DNA from: Pedosphaera sp.
GTDB taxonomy: Bacteria > Verrucomicrobiota > Verrucomicrobiia > Limisphaerales > SXTU01
NCBI GenBank assembly: GCA_009695395.1
Contig: SIBB01000184.1
Span: 1 to 7,044 of the forward strand
Length of the DNA: 7,044 nucleotides
Direction of reading: 5' to 3'
Positions 1 through 6,601 of this stretch are shown piece by piece. Both the position numbers and the translations under genes were made by a program. The notes beneath the pieces are model-generated. The model saw nothing but the letters and a program-made list of their open reading frames with translations. It was not told where the DNA came from and searched no databases. Within the stretch, counting starts at the first letter, position 1. Each line of letters begins with the position of its first letter.

Positions 1-572
1 ACGAAGCTCTCTCCGCTGCGCGTGGTGTCCTTCACGTTCTTCGCGCTGTCCTGCTCGTTGCCGAGAATGACCATGCCGTTGTGGACGATGGGAGAGATGC
101 CGCAGCCGTGCTGGCTGACGAAGGGGCCGAAGTCGCGCTCCCACGCGACCTTCCCCGTGTGGTCCAACGCCGCGAGCTTGAAGTGCTCCAGTTCGTTCCA
201 GATGACATAAACATGCTGCGCGTCCACGGCGGGCGTGGCGGCGGCGAAGTTGTTGAACTTGTGTGGCGTGAAGGGGGCCTGCTTGAAGTCATGCCGCCAA
301 AGCTGCTTGCCGGTGAGCGCGTCGTGGCACAGCACGCGCACGCCGCCGCTCCGGCTGTCGCAGGTTGTCACGAACAGCTTGTTCCCCCACAGCACCGGCG
401 ACGAATGGCCGACGCCCGGCAGCTCCACGCGCCAGTTCACATCGGTGTCGGAGAGCTTCGTGGGAATGGTCTTCGCGTGGCTGATGCCCGTGCCGTTCGG
501 CCCGTGGAAACGCGTCCACTCCTGAGCGGAGGTGGTGGCAATCAGGGCAAACAGAGCGAGGAAGCGCAGCAT
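1..572 (-). CDS. Secreted PQQ-like beta-propeller repeat protein (C-terminus outside window)
   Basis: The frame is open from an ATG at 572 down to base 1, giving 190 complete codons with the 3' end cut by the window edge. Residues 1-16 are a short signal peptide (M-L-R, a hydrophobic core, then T-S-A before Q17), so the protein is probably exported. It then opens with W19-x-x-F22-x-G-P-N-G-x-G29, a motif common in outer-space PQQ-like propeller proteins of Planctomycetes and Verrucomicrobia. At least three propeller blades are visible as S-P-V/A-x-x-G-x-x-(hydrophobic) strands at about residues 57-70, 112-125 and 160-172. Two of them are followed by the PQQ-repeat signature A-L-(D/T)-x-x-T-G-K-x-x-W near residues 84-96 and 134-148. 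The family name reflects the fold; many members bind no PQQ and have no known enzyme activity, so I assign no reaction. It starts 51 bp after the helicase stop codon and may be its operon partner. No Shine-Dalgarno sequence precedes the ATG; an upstream ATG near 606 is in another frame. Confidence 0.9.
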   Translation of the reverse strand, partial: MLRFLALFALIATTSAQEWTRFHGPNGTGISHAKTIPTKLSDTDVNWRVELPGVGHSSPVLWGNKLFVTTCDSRSGGVRVLCHDALTGKQLWRHDFKQAPFTPHKFNNFAAATPAVDAQHVYVIWNELEHFKLAALDHTGKVAWERDFGPFVSQHGCGISPIVHNGMVILGNEQDSAKNVKDTTRSGESF

Positions 573-623
573 GGATTGCAGACGGGGCAGGGCGGTAGTG
601 GCTTCATCGGGGAGGTGGAAAGG

Positions 624-3600
624 CTACTCAAACAATCCCTGTATCTCCTCCCATGTCAGGTTGTCCGCGAGGGTTTCCTCGCCGCCGAGGGTGGCTTTGA
701 TGATGGCGCGTTTCTTCTGCTGGAGTGCTAGAATCTTCTCCTCCACCGTGCCGCGCGCGATGAGTTTGTAGCTCGTCACCACGCGCGTCTGGCCGATGCG
801 ATGCGCGCGGTCGGTTGCCTGGTCCTCCACCGCCGGGTTCCACCACGGGTCGAAGTGGATGACCGTGTCCGCGCCCGTGAGCGTGAGGCCCACGCCGCCG
901 GCCTTGAGGCTGATGAGGAAGACGGGGATCTTCGCGTTGCCCTGGAACTTCTCCACCACCGCGCCGCGATTTGTCGTGGAGCCGTCGAGGTAGCAATACT
1001 CAATCTTCTCCGCCGTGAGCTTGTCCTTGAGCAGCGCGAGCATCGTGGTGAACTGGCTGAAGACCAGCACGCGATGCCCGCCGTCGATCGCCTGTTCCAG
1101 CAACTCCCCGAACATCGCCACCTTGCCGGAGCTGTCGTCGGTGAACTCCGCGTTCTCCATCTTGAGCAGCCGCAGGTCGCAGCAGATTTGCCGCAGCCGC
1201 AGCAGCGCGTTCAGGACAATCATCTTGCTCTTCGCCACGCCATTCGCACCCACGGCGTCCATGACTTCCTTGCGGCTGACGGCGAGCACCTGCTTGTAGA
1301 TTTCCAACTGGTCGTCGGTGAGTTCGCAGTAGGAAATTTGCTCGAGCTTCGCGGGCAAGTCCTTTGCCACCTCGGTCTTGAGGCGGCGCAGTATGAAGGG
1401 TCGCAAGCGCCGGCCCAGCCGCGCCTGCACGGCCTCGTCCTTGTCGCGCGTGATGGGCTGTTCGTAACGCTCCTTGAAGTCCGTGGCCGAGCCGAGATAG
1501 CCGGGCATGAGGAAGTCCAGGATGCTCCAGAGGTCGAGGACGGAGTTCTCCATCGGCGTGCCGGTGAGCACGACGCGGTAGTCCGCCTTCACGGCTTTGA
1601 CGGCCTGGGAGTTTTGCGTCTGGTGGTTCTTGATGTGCTGAGCCTCGTCGAGCACGAGCGTGTCGAACTCCATCTCGCGATACTTCTCCGCGTCGCGCCG
1701 GATGAGCGCGTAGCTGGTGATGACGAGGTCGCTCTTGGCGATGTCCTCGAAGCGCGAGTGCCGCCCCGTGCCGTGCAGCGCGATGACCTTCAGCGTGGGG
1801 GTGAACTTCTTCGCCTCCGCGAGCCAGTTGAAGACCAACGACGTGGGACACACGATGAGCACAGGGCCGGCGAGCTTCTTGTTCGTGTGGCAGGAGTGGA
1901 AGAACGCGAGGGTCTGGAGCGTTTTGCCGAGGCCCATTTCATCCGCGAGGATGCCGCCGAACTTGTTCTCGCGGAGGAACCCCAGCCACGCCACGCCCTG
2001 CTTCTGATACGGACGCAACACGTCCTCCAAGTGGCCGAGCGGCGGGCAGGCCAGCTTCGTCTGCCCGCTCTGCCGCGACGCTCGCTCGCGCCAACCTCCG
2101 GCCGCCTGCACCTGCCAGCCGGGCTGTTGCCGGAGCGTGGCGTCGAGGAAGCCCGCCTGCACGTCGCTGAAGCGGTAGCCCTTCGCGTGCTGCTGCGGCG
2201 CGCAGTCGCGCAGGACCTCGTTGAACTCCTCCAGCGCGCTGGTGTCGATGAGCGCGATGCGGCCGTTCTTCAGCCGCGTCGTGCCGTTGCCAGACAGGAT
2301 GAGCCGCTGGATGTCGGCGGCGGAAAACTTCTCCCCGTCCGCCGAGCCGAGCGACATCTCGACATCGAACCACCGCTCCCCCGAGGGCCGGATTTCGAAG
2401 CGCGGTTCCAGCCGCTCGAAGTTCTTCGTGGTGCTGTGCTGCAAGCGTTCTTCGAGCGAGACCTCCCATTCCTTCTGCCAGCGCGGGTAGTCCTTCGCGA
2501 AGAAGCGCACGACGTTGCTCTCGCCGTGGAGATTCCAGCGGCCCTGCGGGTCGGGGCCGCTGAAGCCCGCACGGCGCATACGCTCGCCTGCGCCAACCTC
2601 CGCGCCGAAGTCGCGCGTCGAGTAGCGCGTGGTGCATTTCGGGTCGGGGAGCCAGAGGGATTCGTCCTTCGCCGTGACGCCCACAGTCATGATGCGCGGG
2701 CCGTAGGCGCACTGGAGCTGGGCCTGCACCTGCGCGAGGCCGCCGTTCAGCGCGAGAATAAAACGCGGCGACTGCGGTTCGAGGGTGAATTCATCCACCC
2801 CAAAGTTCGCGTCCACCTCGCACTCGGCTTCGAGCACGACGAGTTCCTGACTGAGAAACAAGGGCACGCGCTGGCGGGGCAGCCGGACGGGGCCTTTGAA
2901 GATGTCCCGCCATTGCACGGGCAGGCCGACTGGCTCGAAGGAAGCGCCGCGAAACGCCCATAAGTTTTCGCCCGCCAGCAGCGTGGGCTGCGTCGTGTTC
3001 GGTGGCAGGCACAGCAGAATTTCTCCGGAAGTTTCGAGCTTGGCTTCCACGGGAACGCGCCACGAGGCGGTCGTCACGGCGATGGGTTGGCCACGTCCGG
3101 CGGAGAGTCGCGGGTGCTCCCCGAGCGCGCCGAGGAGTTGAGTCAGCTCGGTCAGCGAGAGCATGAGGCCACCGGGCGTTTCGCCACCGGCGATGGTTTC
3201 GGCGCAGTCCAGCACCCGCTCGTCGGCGGGCGAGAGGCTGAAGGGTCGGTTCATCGGCAGGGCGCTCAACGGCACGCGTCCGCCGCTCCAGCGGCCCTCG
3301 AACGTGGCCATCACTTTCCCGCGCGCGAGACTGGCGGCGAGCGTGGGCGGGAGGATTACGGTGATTTCGAGGGCCTCGGCGGGCTCGCCGGCCTTCGCCC
3401 GACGCAGGCGCGGACCGGCTTGGGGCTCCAGCTCACGTGCGACGGGTGTCACTCCGAGTCGCGCGGGCAGGGGCGTCGCTGTGTCGCTCCCGCGCGGCGC
3501 GGGTTTCTCGCGCTGCAAGTGGTGCAGGCCAATCGCGACTGAGTGCGCGCAGATGAGGCCGGCCTCGCGCGCGGAGCGGCAGGTGCAGAGATTATCGATG

Positions 3601-3791
3601 TCCACCGGTCCCTTGATGACGAGCCCGGCGCGATAGGAGGAAGTGCCTTCCTGCACGACGCCTTTGAGCAGCGGCGGCGTCCAGTTCGAGGACAGCACCT
3701 TGCCGTCCGCCAGCAGAGAGCGGGCATTCTTGACCGCTTCCCAGCCAGCGGACTTCGCGAAGAAGGCCTCCGTCAACTCAGTGAAACTCAT
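624..3791 (-). CDS. SNF2-family DNA-dependent ATPase/helicase with N-terminal SWIM zinc finger
   Basis: This is a complete 1055-residue protein. Near the N-terminus is a SWIM zinc-binding motif C-x-C-x9-C-x-H (C69, C71, C81, H83). A roughly 500-residue region of unclear fold follows, probably the accessory part seen in bacterial SNF2 proteins of this size. The C-terminal half is a full two-lobed SNF2 motor: R-P-Y-Q-K-Q-G at 593-599, Walker A D-E-M-G-L-G-K-T with K623, Walker B D-E-A-Q at 715-718, motif III T-G-T-P-M-E-N-S at 743-750, F-S-Q-F at 911-914, motif V around S-L-K-A-G-G-V-G-L at 961-969, and motif VI D-Q-A-T-D-R-A-H-R-I-G-Q-T-R at 990-1003. Every catalytic motif is intact. Family members use ATP to translocate on double-stranded DNA and remodel protein-DNA complexes; the specific role here is unknown. 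I chose the ATG at 3791 over the in-frame GTG at 3812 because it overlaps the upstream stop codon as ATGA. The gene carries two copies of a 38-bp repeat in different reading frames. Confidence 0.95.
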   Translation of the reverse strand: MSFTELTEAFFAKSAGWEAVKNARSLLADGKVLSSNWTPPLLKGVVQEGTSSYRAGLVIKGPVDIDNLCTCRSAREAGLICAHSVAIGLHHLQREKPAPRGSDTATPLPARLGVTPVARELEPQAGPRLRRAKAGEPAEALEITVILPPTLAASLARGKVMATFEGRWSGGRVPLSALPMNRPFSLSPADERVLDCAETIAGGETPGGLMLSLTELTQLLGALGEHPRLSAGRGQPIAVTTASWRVPVEAKLETSGEILLCLPPNTTQPTLLAGENLWAFRGASFEPVGLPVQWRDIFKGPVRLPRQRVPLFLSQELVVLEAECEVDANFGVDEFTLEPQSPRFILALNGGLAQVQAQLQCAYGPRIMTVGVTAKDESLWLPDPKCTTRYSTRDFGAEVGAGERMRRAGFSGPDPQGRWNLHGESNVVRFFAKDYPRWQKEWEVSLEERLQHSTTKNFERLEPRFEIRPSGERWFDVEMSLGSADGEKFSAADIQRLILSGNGTTRLKNGRIALIDTSALEEFNEVLRDCAPQQHAKGYRFSDVQAGFLDATLRQQPGWQVQAAGGWRERASRQSGQTKLACPPLGHLEDVLRPYQKQGVAWLGFLRENKFGGILADEMGLGKTLQTLAFFHSCHTNKKLAGPVLIVCPTSLVFNWLAEAKKFTPTLKVIALHGTGRHSRFEDIAKSDLVITSYALIRRDAEKYREMEFDTLVLDEAQHIKNHQTQNSQAVKAVKADYRVVLTGTPMENSVLDLWSILDFLMPGYLGSATDFKERYEQPITRDKDEAVQARLGRRLRPFILRRLKTEVAKDLPAKLEQISYCELTDDQLEIYKQVLAVSRKEVMDAVGANGVAKSKMIVLNALLRLRQICCDLRLLKMENAEFTDDSSGKVAMFGELLEQAIDGGHRVLVFSQFTTMLALLKDKLTAEKIEYCYLDGSTTNRGAVVEKFQGNAKIPVFLISLKAGGVGLTLTGADTVIHFDPWWNPAVEDQATDRAHRIGQTRVVTSYKLIARGTVEEKILALQQKKRAIIKATLGGEETLADNLTWEEIQGLFE
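2063..2100. repeat. Copy A of a 38-bp imperfect direct repeat within the helicase gene
   Basis: Aligned without gaps to 2565-2602, 30 of 38 bases match. The matches include a 13-base identical block at the right end (GCGCCAACCTCCG), an identical CGCTCGC two bases to its left, and GCCCGC at the left end. This copy encodes the G-G-W-R-E-R-A-S-R-Q-S-G segment just before the SNF2 motor. Its offset from copy B is 502 bases, so the two copies are read in different frames. Confidence 0.6.
2565..2602. repeat. Copy B of a 38-bp imperfect direct repeat within the helicase gene
   Basis: This is the partner of 2063-2100, matching at 30 of 38 positions without gaps. It encodes the G-A-E-V-G-A-G-E-R-M-R-R-A-G segment in the central accessory region of the helicase. 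Because the two copies are translated in different frames, the similarity is at the nucleotide level and not a repeated protein motif. Confidence 0.6.
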
Positions 3792-5032
3792 CGAAGCGAC
3801 TGTGCCGGACACGGCGGGCTGATGGCAAAAAGTTTTCCCTCACGTGTGTCCAGCGGGGTGGGTTTCATGGCTTGCCGGCCGCCTGCTCCCATATGCGTCC
3901 GAGGAAGCGCAGCTCCGCGCCTGCTCTGCGGCAGCTCGCGAATCCACAGCGGCAACACCGCGCCGAGCAAGCCCGCCGGAATACCCAGCACCACGAGCGG
4001 TATCGCAGCGGCGAAGAGTTGGTGGAAGGTGAAGCCCGTTTCTGTCCGCGCGATGCCGGTCTTCACCCAGCGATAGAAGTCCACCCATTGCTCCACGCCC
4101 GCTACGAGCAAGCCGAGCCAGACCGCCGCGCCGAGCAGCAGAACCGTCGTCGCTGTCTCGCGTGCCCAGCCCCGCGTGCGCGGCGAGGCCATTACCGCGC
4201 CGCCCAGCCCGATGCCGAGGATGAACGACATCAGCACAATGGCGAACGCCTGGAGCGACGCGCCGAAGAGCAGCACGAGCGAAGGGGCGGCGAGGACTTC
4301 GAGGCCCATCGAGACTGCGCCGGTGAGCGCGACGAGCGGGAGGGACAGAGAAGAGTAATTAGTGATGAGTGAAGAGTGAGCGGTTGATGGTGCGGTGACG
4401 GTGTCGTCGGTCGGCGCGGGTGTTGCCTTCATGCTTCGAGCCAGGCCGAGAGCGATGAGACCGAGAGCGACGTTTACCATCGACGTGAGTTGCAGCGACG
4501 CGGTCATGCCCATCGCCGGCACGAGCACGAAGCCCGCGAGCCACGCGCCGCAGACCGCGCCAAGGCTGTTCACCGAATAGAAACGCGCCGAGAGCCGGCC
4601 CGCGTCGGGGCCGGAGCGGTTCAGCCACGCGGCGATGAGGGGCAGCGTGCCGCCCATGAGAATCGTCGGGCCGAGCAGAAGGCCGACGCTGAGAACCGTC
4701 TTCAACGCGAGCAAGGCCGCCGGCATTTCCAGCAGCGGCGCGCCCGCGCTGATGAACAGTTTGTCGGCGCCCGAGTGCAGCAGATGGAAGACGAACGCGT
4801 AGAGGCCGATGGTGATTTCCAGTTTGCCATAGAGCGCGAGCGGATTCGATGCGGCGTCCGCGCGTTGCCCGAAAAGCTGGTTGCCCAACGCGAGCCCACC
4901 CATGAAGACCGCTAGCACCACCGTCTGCGCCTGCACTGTGCTGCCGAGCATCAGCGCGAGATGCTTCGACCACAGGACTTCATAAATCAGCGCCGTCGCC
5001 CCGGAGCAGAAGAAGAGCAGCAGCACAATCAT
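3788..5032 (-). CDS. Polytopic membrane protein resembling the membrane half of fused MFS/spermidine synthase proteins; apparently truncated
   Basis: The predicted protein has 414 residues and about ten hydrophobic segments. The start is tightly fixed: an in-frame TGA lies 9 bases before the ATG at 5032. Residues 2-60 (S-G-A-T-A-L-I-Y-E-V-L-W, then L-A-V-F-M-G-G-L-A-L-G) are the hallmark N-terminus of the fused MFS-like/spermidine synthase family. The domain is an internal duplication. The first half contains G-P-T-I-L-M-G-G-T-L-P-L-I (121-133) and then G-R-L-x-x-x-F-Y-S-V-N-S-L-G (145-158). The second half begins near 231 and contains G-I-P-A-G-L-L-G-A-V-L-P-L-W-I (350-364), but ends just after this point, so the matching G-R-L...N-S-L-G segment is absent. 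The usual cytoplasmic spermidine synthase domain is also missing, and no glycine-rich SAM-binding loop is present. Residues 367-414 are charged, proline-rich and unlike the family. The stop codon overlaps the helicase ATG. It may be a truncated remnant or a short membrane-only form; substrate and function are unknown. Confidence 0.8.
   Translation of the reverse strand: MIVLLLFFCSGATALIYEVLWSKHLALMLGSTVQAQTVVLAVFMGGLALGNQLFGQRADAASNPLALYGKLEITIGLYAFVFHLLHSGADKLFISAGAPLLEMPAALLALKTVLSVGLLLGPTILMGGTLPLIAAWLNRSGPDAGRLSARFYSVNSLGAVCGAWLAGFVLVPAMGMTASLQLTSMVNVALGLIALGLARSMKATPAPTDDTVTAPSTAHSSLITNYSSLSLPLVALTGAVSMGLEVLAAPSLVLLFGASLQAFAIVLMSFILGIGLGGAVMASPRTRGWARETATTVLLLGAAVWLGLLVAGVEQWVDFYRWVKTGIARTETGFTFHQLFAAAIPLVVLGIPAGLLGAVLPLWIRELPQSRRGAALPRTHMGAGGRQAMKPTPLDTREGKLFAISPPCPAQSLR
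4361..4380. repeat. Short tandem repeat, 7-bp period, inside the membrane protein gene
   Basis: On the plus strand AGTGA occurs three times at exact 7-base spacing (4361, 4368, 4375), separated by TG and AG. It sits in a purine-rich, locally AT-richer patch at about 4346-4390 that contrasts with the GC-rich gene around it. It encodes the Ser/Thr/Asn-rich linker at about residues 217-229, between the two duplicated membrane halves, where length changes would be tolerated. Replication slippage or insertion of a small repeat are possible origins; both are inference. Confidence 0.6.
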
Positions 5033-5119
5033 GTTGCTACGTCAGTGAATGGTTGGCCTCGGAGCGGGCAAAGCGGAACTCGCGCGGGGTGCGAAGCGAA
5101 AGTGACTGCGATGCTTCGG

Positions 5120-6256
5120 CTACTTGGCCGTGAAACGATACACCGTGGTGCTCTTCAGGGTCTGCCCCGGTTGCAGGATTGTGGTGGGGAAAGACGGCTG
5201 GTTCGGTGAGTCGGGATAATGCTGTGTCTCGAGGCAGAAGCCGTTGCGGAACTGGTAGGGCTTGCCGCTCTTGCCGGTCAGTTTGCCGTCGAGAAAGTTG
5301 CCGCAGTAGAATTGCAGGCCGGGCTCGGTGGTGAGCACAGCCATCGTGCGGCCTGTGGTGGGTTCGTAAACAGTCGCGGCCAACGCGAGGGCGCCGCTCT
5401 GGCTGTCGAGAACCCAGTTGTGGTCGTAGCCGCCGCCGAACTTCATCTGCTCGTCCGTCGAGTTCACGCGCTCACCGATGGCGTGGGCCGTGGTGAAATC
5501 AAGCGGCGTGCCCTTGACCGGACGCAGCTCGCCCGTGGGAATGAGGCCGACGTTCACCGGCGTGAACTTCGCGGCCTTGAACGTCAGCTCATGGCCGAGG
5601 ATGTCGCCGTTGCCTTCGCCCTTGAGGTTGAAGTAACTGTGCTGCGTGACGTTGACGGGCGTGGCCTTGTCCGTGGTGGCGGTGTATTCGATGCGCCAGT
5701 CGTTGTCGTCGGAGAGCCAGTAGGTCACGCTGAGGCTCAAGTTCCCGGGATACCCTTCCTCGCCGTCCTTGCTCAGGTAGCTGAACTTCACGCCCTGCGC
5801 CCCTGGCTTCGTCAGGCCCTCGCCCTGCCAGACGACTTTGTCGAAGCCCTTCAATCCGCCGTGGAGCGCGCACTTCATGCCGCCGGGCTCGTTGTTGGTG
5901 GCCAGCGTGAATGGCTTTCCGCCCAATGTGAACTTGCCCTGCGCGATACGGTTCCCATATCGGCCCACCACCGCCCCGAAGTAGGGCGTGCCCTTGAGGT
6001 ATTCGGCGAGCGTGTTGAAGCCTAGCACGATGTCGGCGCTCTTGCCGTTGCGGTCGGGCGTTTCGAGGCTGAGCACGATGGCACCATAAGTCATGGCGCG
6101 TAGCCGGATGCCCTTGCTGTTGGTGAGGGTGTAAACTTCAACGGGCGTGCCGTCGCCGGTTTTGCCAAACGGCTGCCCCTGCGGTTTGCCGGCCGCGGAC
6201 GCAGAGGTGAACGCCGTGATGGCTGCAAGGCAGGAGAGGAGGGTTTTCATTTGCAT
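5120..6256 (-). CDS. galM: Aldose 1-epimerase (galactose mutarotase), exported
   Basis: This 378-residue protein is the usual length for GalM plus a signal peptide. The enzyme interconverts the alpha and beta anomers of aldoses such as galactose and glucose. Residues 1-21 form a signal peptide (M-K-T, a hydrophobic core, A-S-A before A22), so it probably acts in the periplasm or outside the cell. All hallmark active-site segments are present: G-N-R-I with R103, L-H-G-G with H132, the catalytic acid in V-T-Q-H-S-Y-F-N with H206, G-Y-D-H-N with D278, and the catalytic base in F-C-L-E-T-Q-H-Y-P-D-S-P-N with E343. Family knowledge assigns the His and Glu as the acid/base pair. Two in-frame ATGs, at 6256 and 6250, are both possible starts; neither has a Shine-Dalgarno sequence, and the choice barely alters the signal peptide. 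The stop lies 87 bp before the membrane protein gene. Exported mutarotases are frequent in polysaccharide-degrading bacteria, but no glycoside hydrolase is visible here. Confidence 0.95.
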   Translation of the reverse strand: MQMKTLLSCLAAITAFTSASAAGKPQGQPFGKTGDGTPVEVYTLTNSKGIRLRAMTYGAIVLSLETPDRNGKSADIVLGFNTLAEYLKGTPYFGAVVGRYGNRIAQGKFTLGGKPFTLATNNEPGGMKCALHGGLKGFDKVVWQGEGLTKPGAQGVKFSYLSKDGEEGYPGNLSLSVTYWLSDDNDWRIEYTATTDKATPVNVTQHSYFNLKGEGNGDILGHELTFKAAKFTPVNVGLIPTGELRPVKGTPLDFTTAHAIGERVNSTDEQMKFGGGYDHNWVLDSQSGALALAATVYEPTTGRTMAVLTTEPGLQFYCGNFLDGKLTGKSGKPYQFRNGFCLETQHYPDSPNQPSFPTTILQPGQTLKSTTVYRFTAK

Positions 6257-6422
6257 GGCAATTCAGTCAGCAACATCCGCGGCACTTGAGAGGTGCTGAT
6301 GACGAGAGCCTAAACAGCGCGACGCCTTGGACAAGGCTGGAATTGCCGGGTGCTAGAGATGGACTGCACGTAGCCGGTGGAAAGTGAGAGAAAGCCTTGG
6401 CTCGATTGACTTTATTGGAGGT

Positions 6423-6497
6423 TGGTAGCCCGTATGGGAGTCGAACCCATCTTTCAGCCTTGAGAGGGCCGTGTCCTAGCCGATAGACGAACAGGCC
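6423..6497 (-). tRNA. tRNA-Glu (anticodon CUC)
   Basis: The 75 nt fold into a complete cloverleaf including an encoded CCA (6425-6423). The acceptor stem is GGCCTGT with ACGGGCT, containing two G-U wobbles at positions 1-72 and 5-68. The D arm is GTCT/AGGAC with a GG in the loop. The anticodon stem is CGGCC/GGCTG with loop CTCTCAA, so the anticodon is CTC and reads the glutamate codon GAG. The variable loop is 4 nt, and the T stem ATGGG/CCCAT carries the TTCGACT loop. The discriminator base is A. The D arm and the sequence GGACAC following it match typical bacterial tRNA-Glu. A promoter lies just upstream. I found no convincing terminator between it and galM. Confidence 0.95.
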
Positions 6498-6512
6498 AAC
6501 CAGAACGTCGCG

Positions 6513-6540
6513 ATGCTAGAGAGGGATCGCGTGATGTCAA
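6513..6540 (-). promoter_or_regulatory. Probable sigma70-type promoter of the tRNA-Glu gene
   Basis: Read on the minus strand, a perfect -35 TTGACA (6540-6535) is followed after 16 bases by TAGCAT (6518-6513), a 4-of-6 match to the -10 consensus. The mature tRNA begins 15 bases beyond the -10 box, which would leave a leader of roughly 8 nt. That spacing is typical for a tRNA gene. The assignment is by consensus match and position only. Confidence 0.7.
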
Positions 6541-6551
6541 TTGCGGAGAAC

Positions 6552-6579
6552 AAAAAAGCCGCCCGTTTCCGGGCGGCTT
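6552..6579 (-). terminator. Rho-independent terminator of the PEP-CTERM gene
   Basis: On the minus strand a perfect 10-bp inverted repeat (6579-6570 with 6565-6556) encloses a 4-base loop. The stem is almost entirely G-C apart from its outer A-T pairs. It runs into six consecutive T residues (complement of 6557-6552). It starts 22 bases after the PEP-CTERM stop codon and ends 11 bases before the -35 box of the tRNA promoter, so it insulates the two transcription units. Confidence 0.9.
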
Positions 6580-6601
6580 GAGAAGGAAAGCGCTGAGGCA
6601 A

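Noticed and set aside
81..731. 216-codon plus-strand frame across the propeller gene and the helicase 3' end
   Set aside because: It is antisense to two well-supported genes and has no recognisable motif.
801..2963. 720-codon open frame on the plus strand, antisense to the helicase gene
   Set aside because: It lies wholly inside a gene with every SNF2 motif intact. Its translation is biased to R, A, E, L, V and H without domain signatures, as expected from the opposite strand of GC-rich coding DNA.
3791..3812. GTG at 3812 as the helicase start, adding 7 residues
   Set aside because: The ATG at 3791 overlaps the upstream stop codon in the ATGA arrangement and is the commoner start codon. GTG remains possible because neither has a Shine-Dalgarno sequence.
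3788..3960. A simple frameshift explaining the odd end of the membrane protein
   Set aside because: Fewer than 150 bases separate the break from the helicase start, far too few for the missing membrane segments and synthase domain in any frame.
5092..5118. CGAAGC/GCTTCG inverted repeat after the galM stop, considered as a terminator
   Set aside because: The stem is only 6 bp with a 15-base loop and no following T run on the minus strand.
5219..6025. 268-codon plus-strand frame antisense to galM
   Set aside because: It is a shadow of galM, whose active-site motifs are all present on the other strand.
6267..6299. TCAGCA/TGCTGA inverted repeat in the galM leader, considered as a riboswitch or attenuator
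   Set aside because: A 6-bp stem around a 21-base loop is easily found by chance, and no T run or known riboswitch core is present.
6396..6422. Possible terminator just after the tRNA-Glu gene
   Set aside because: Only a 4-bp stem with a 2-base loop can be drawn, with no solid T tract, so read-through toward galM cannot be excluded.
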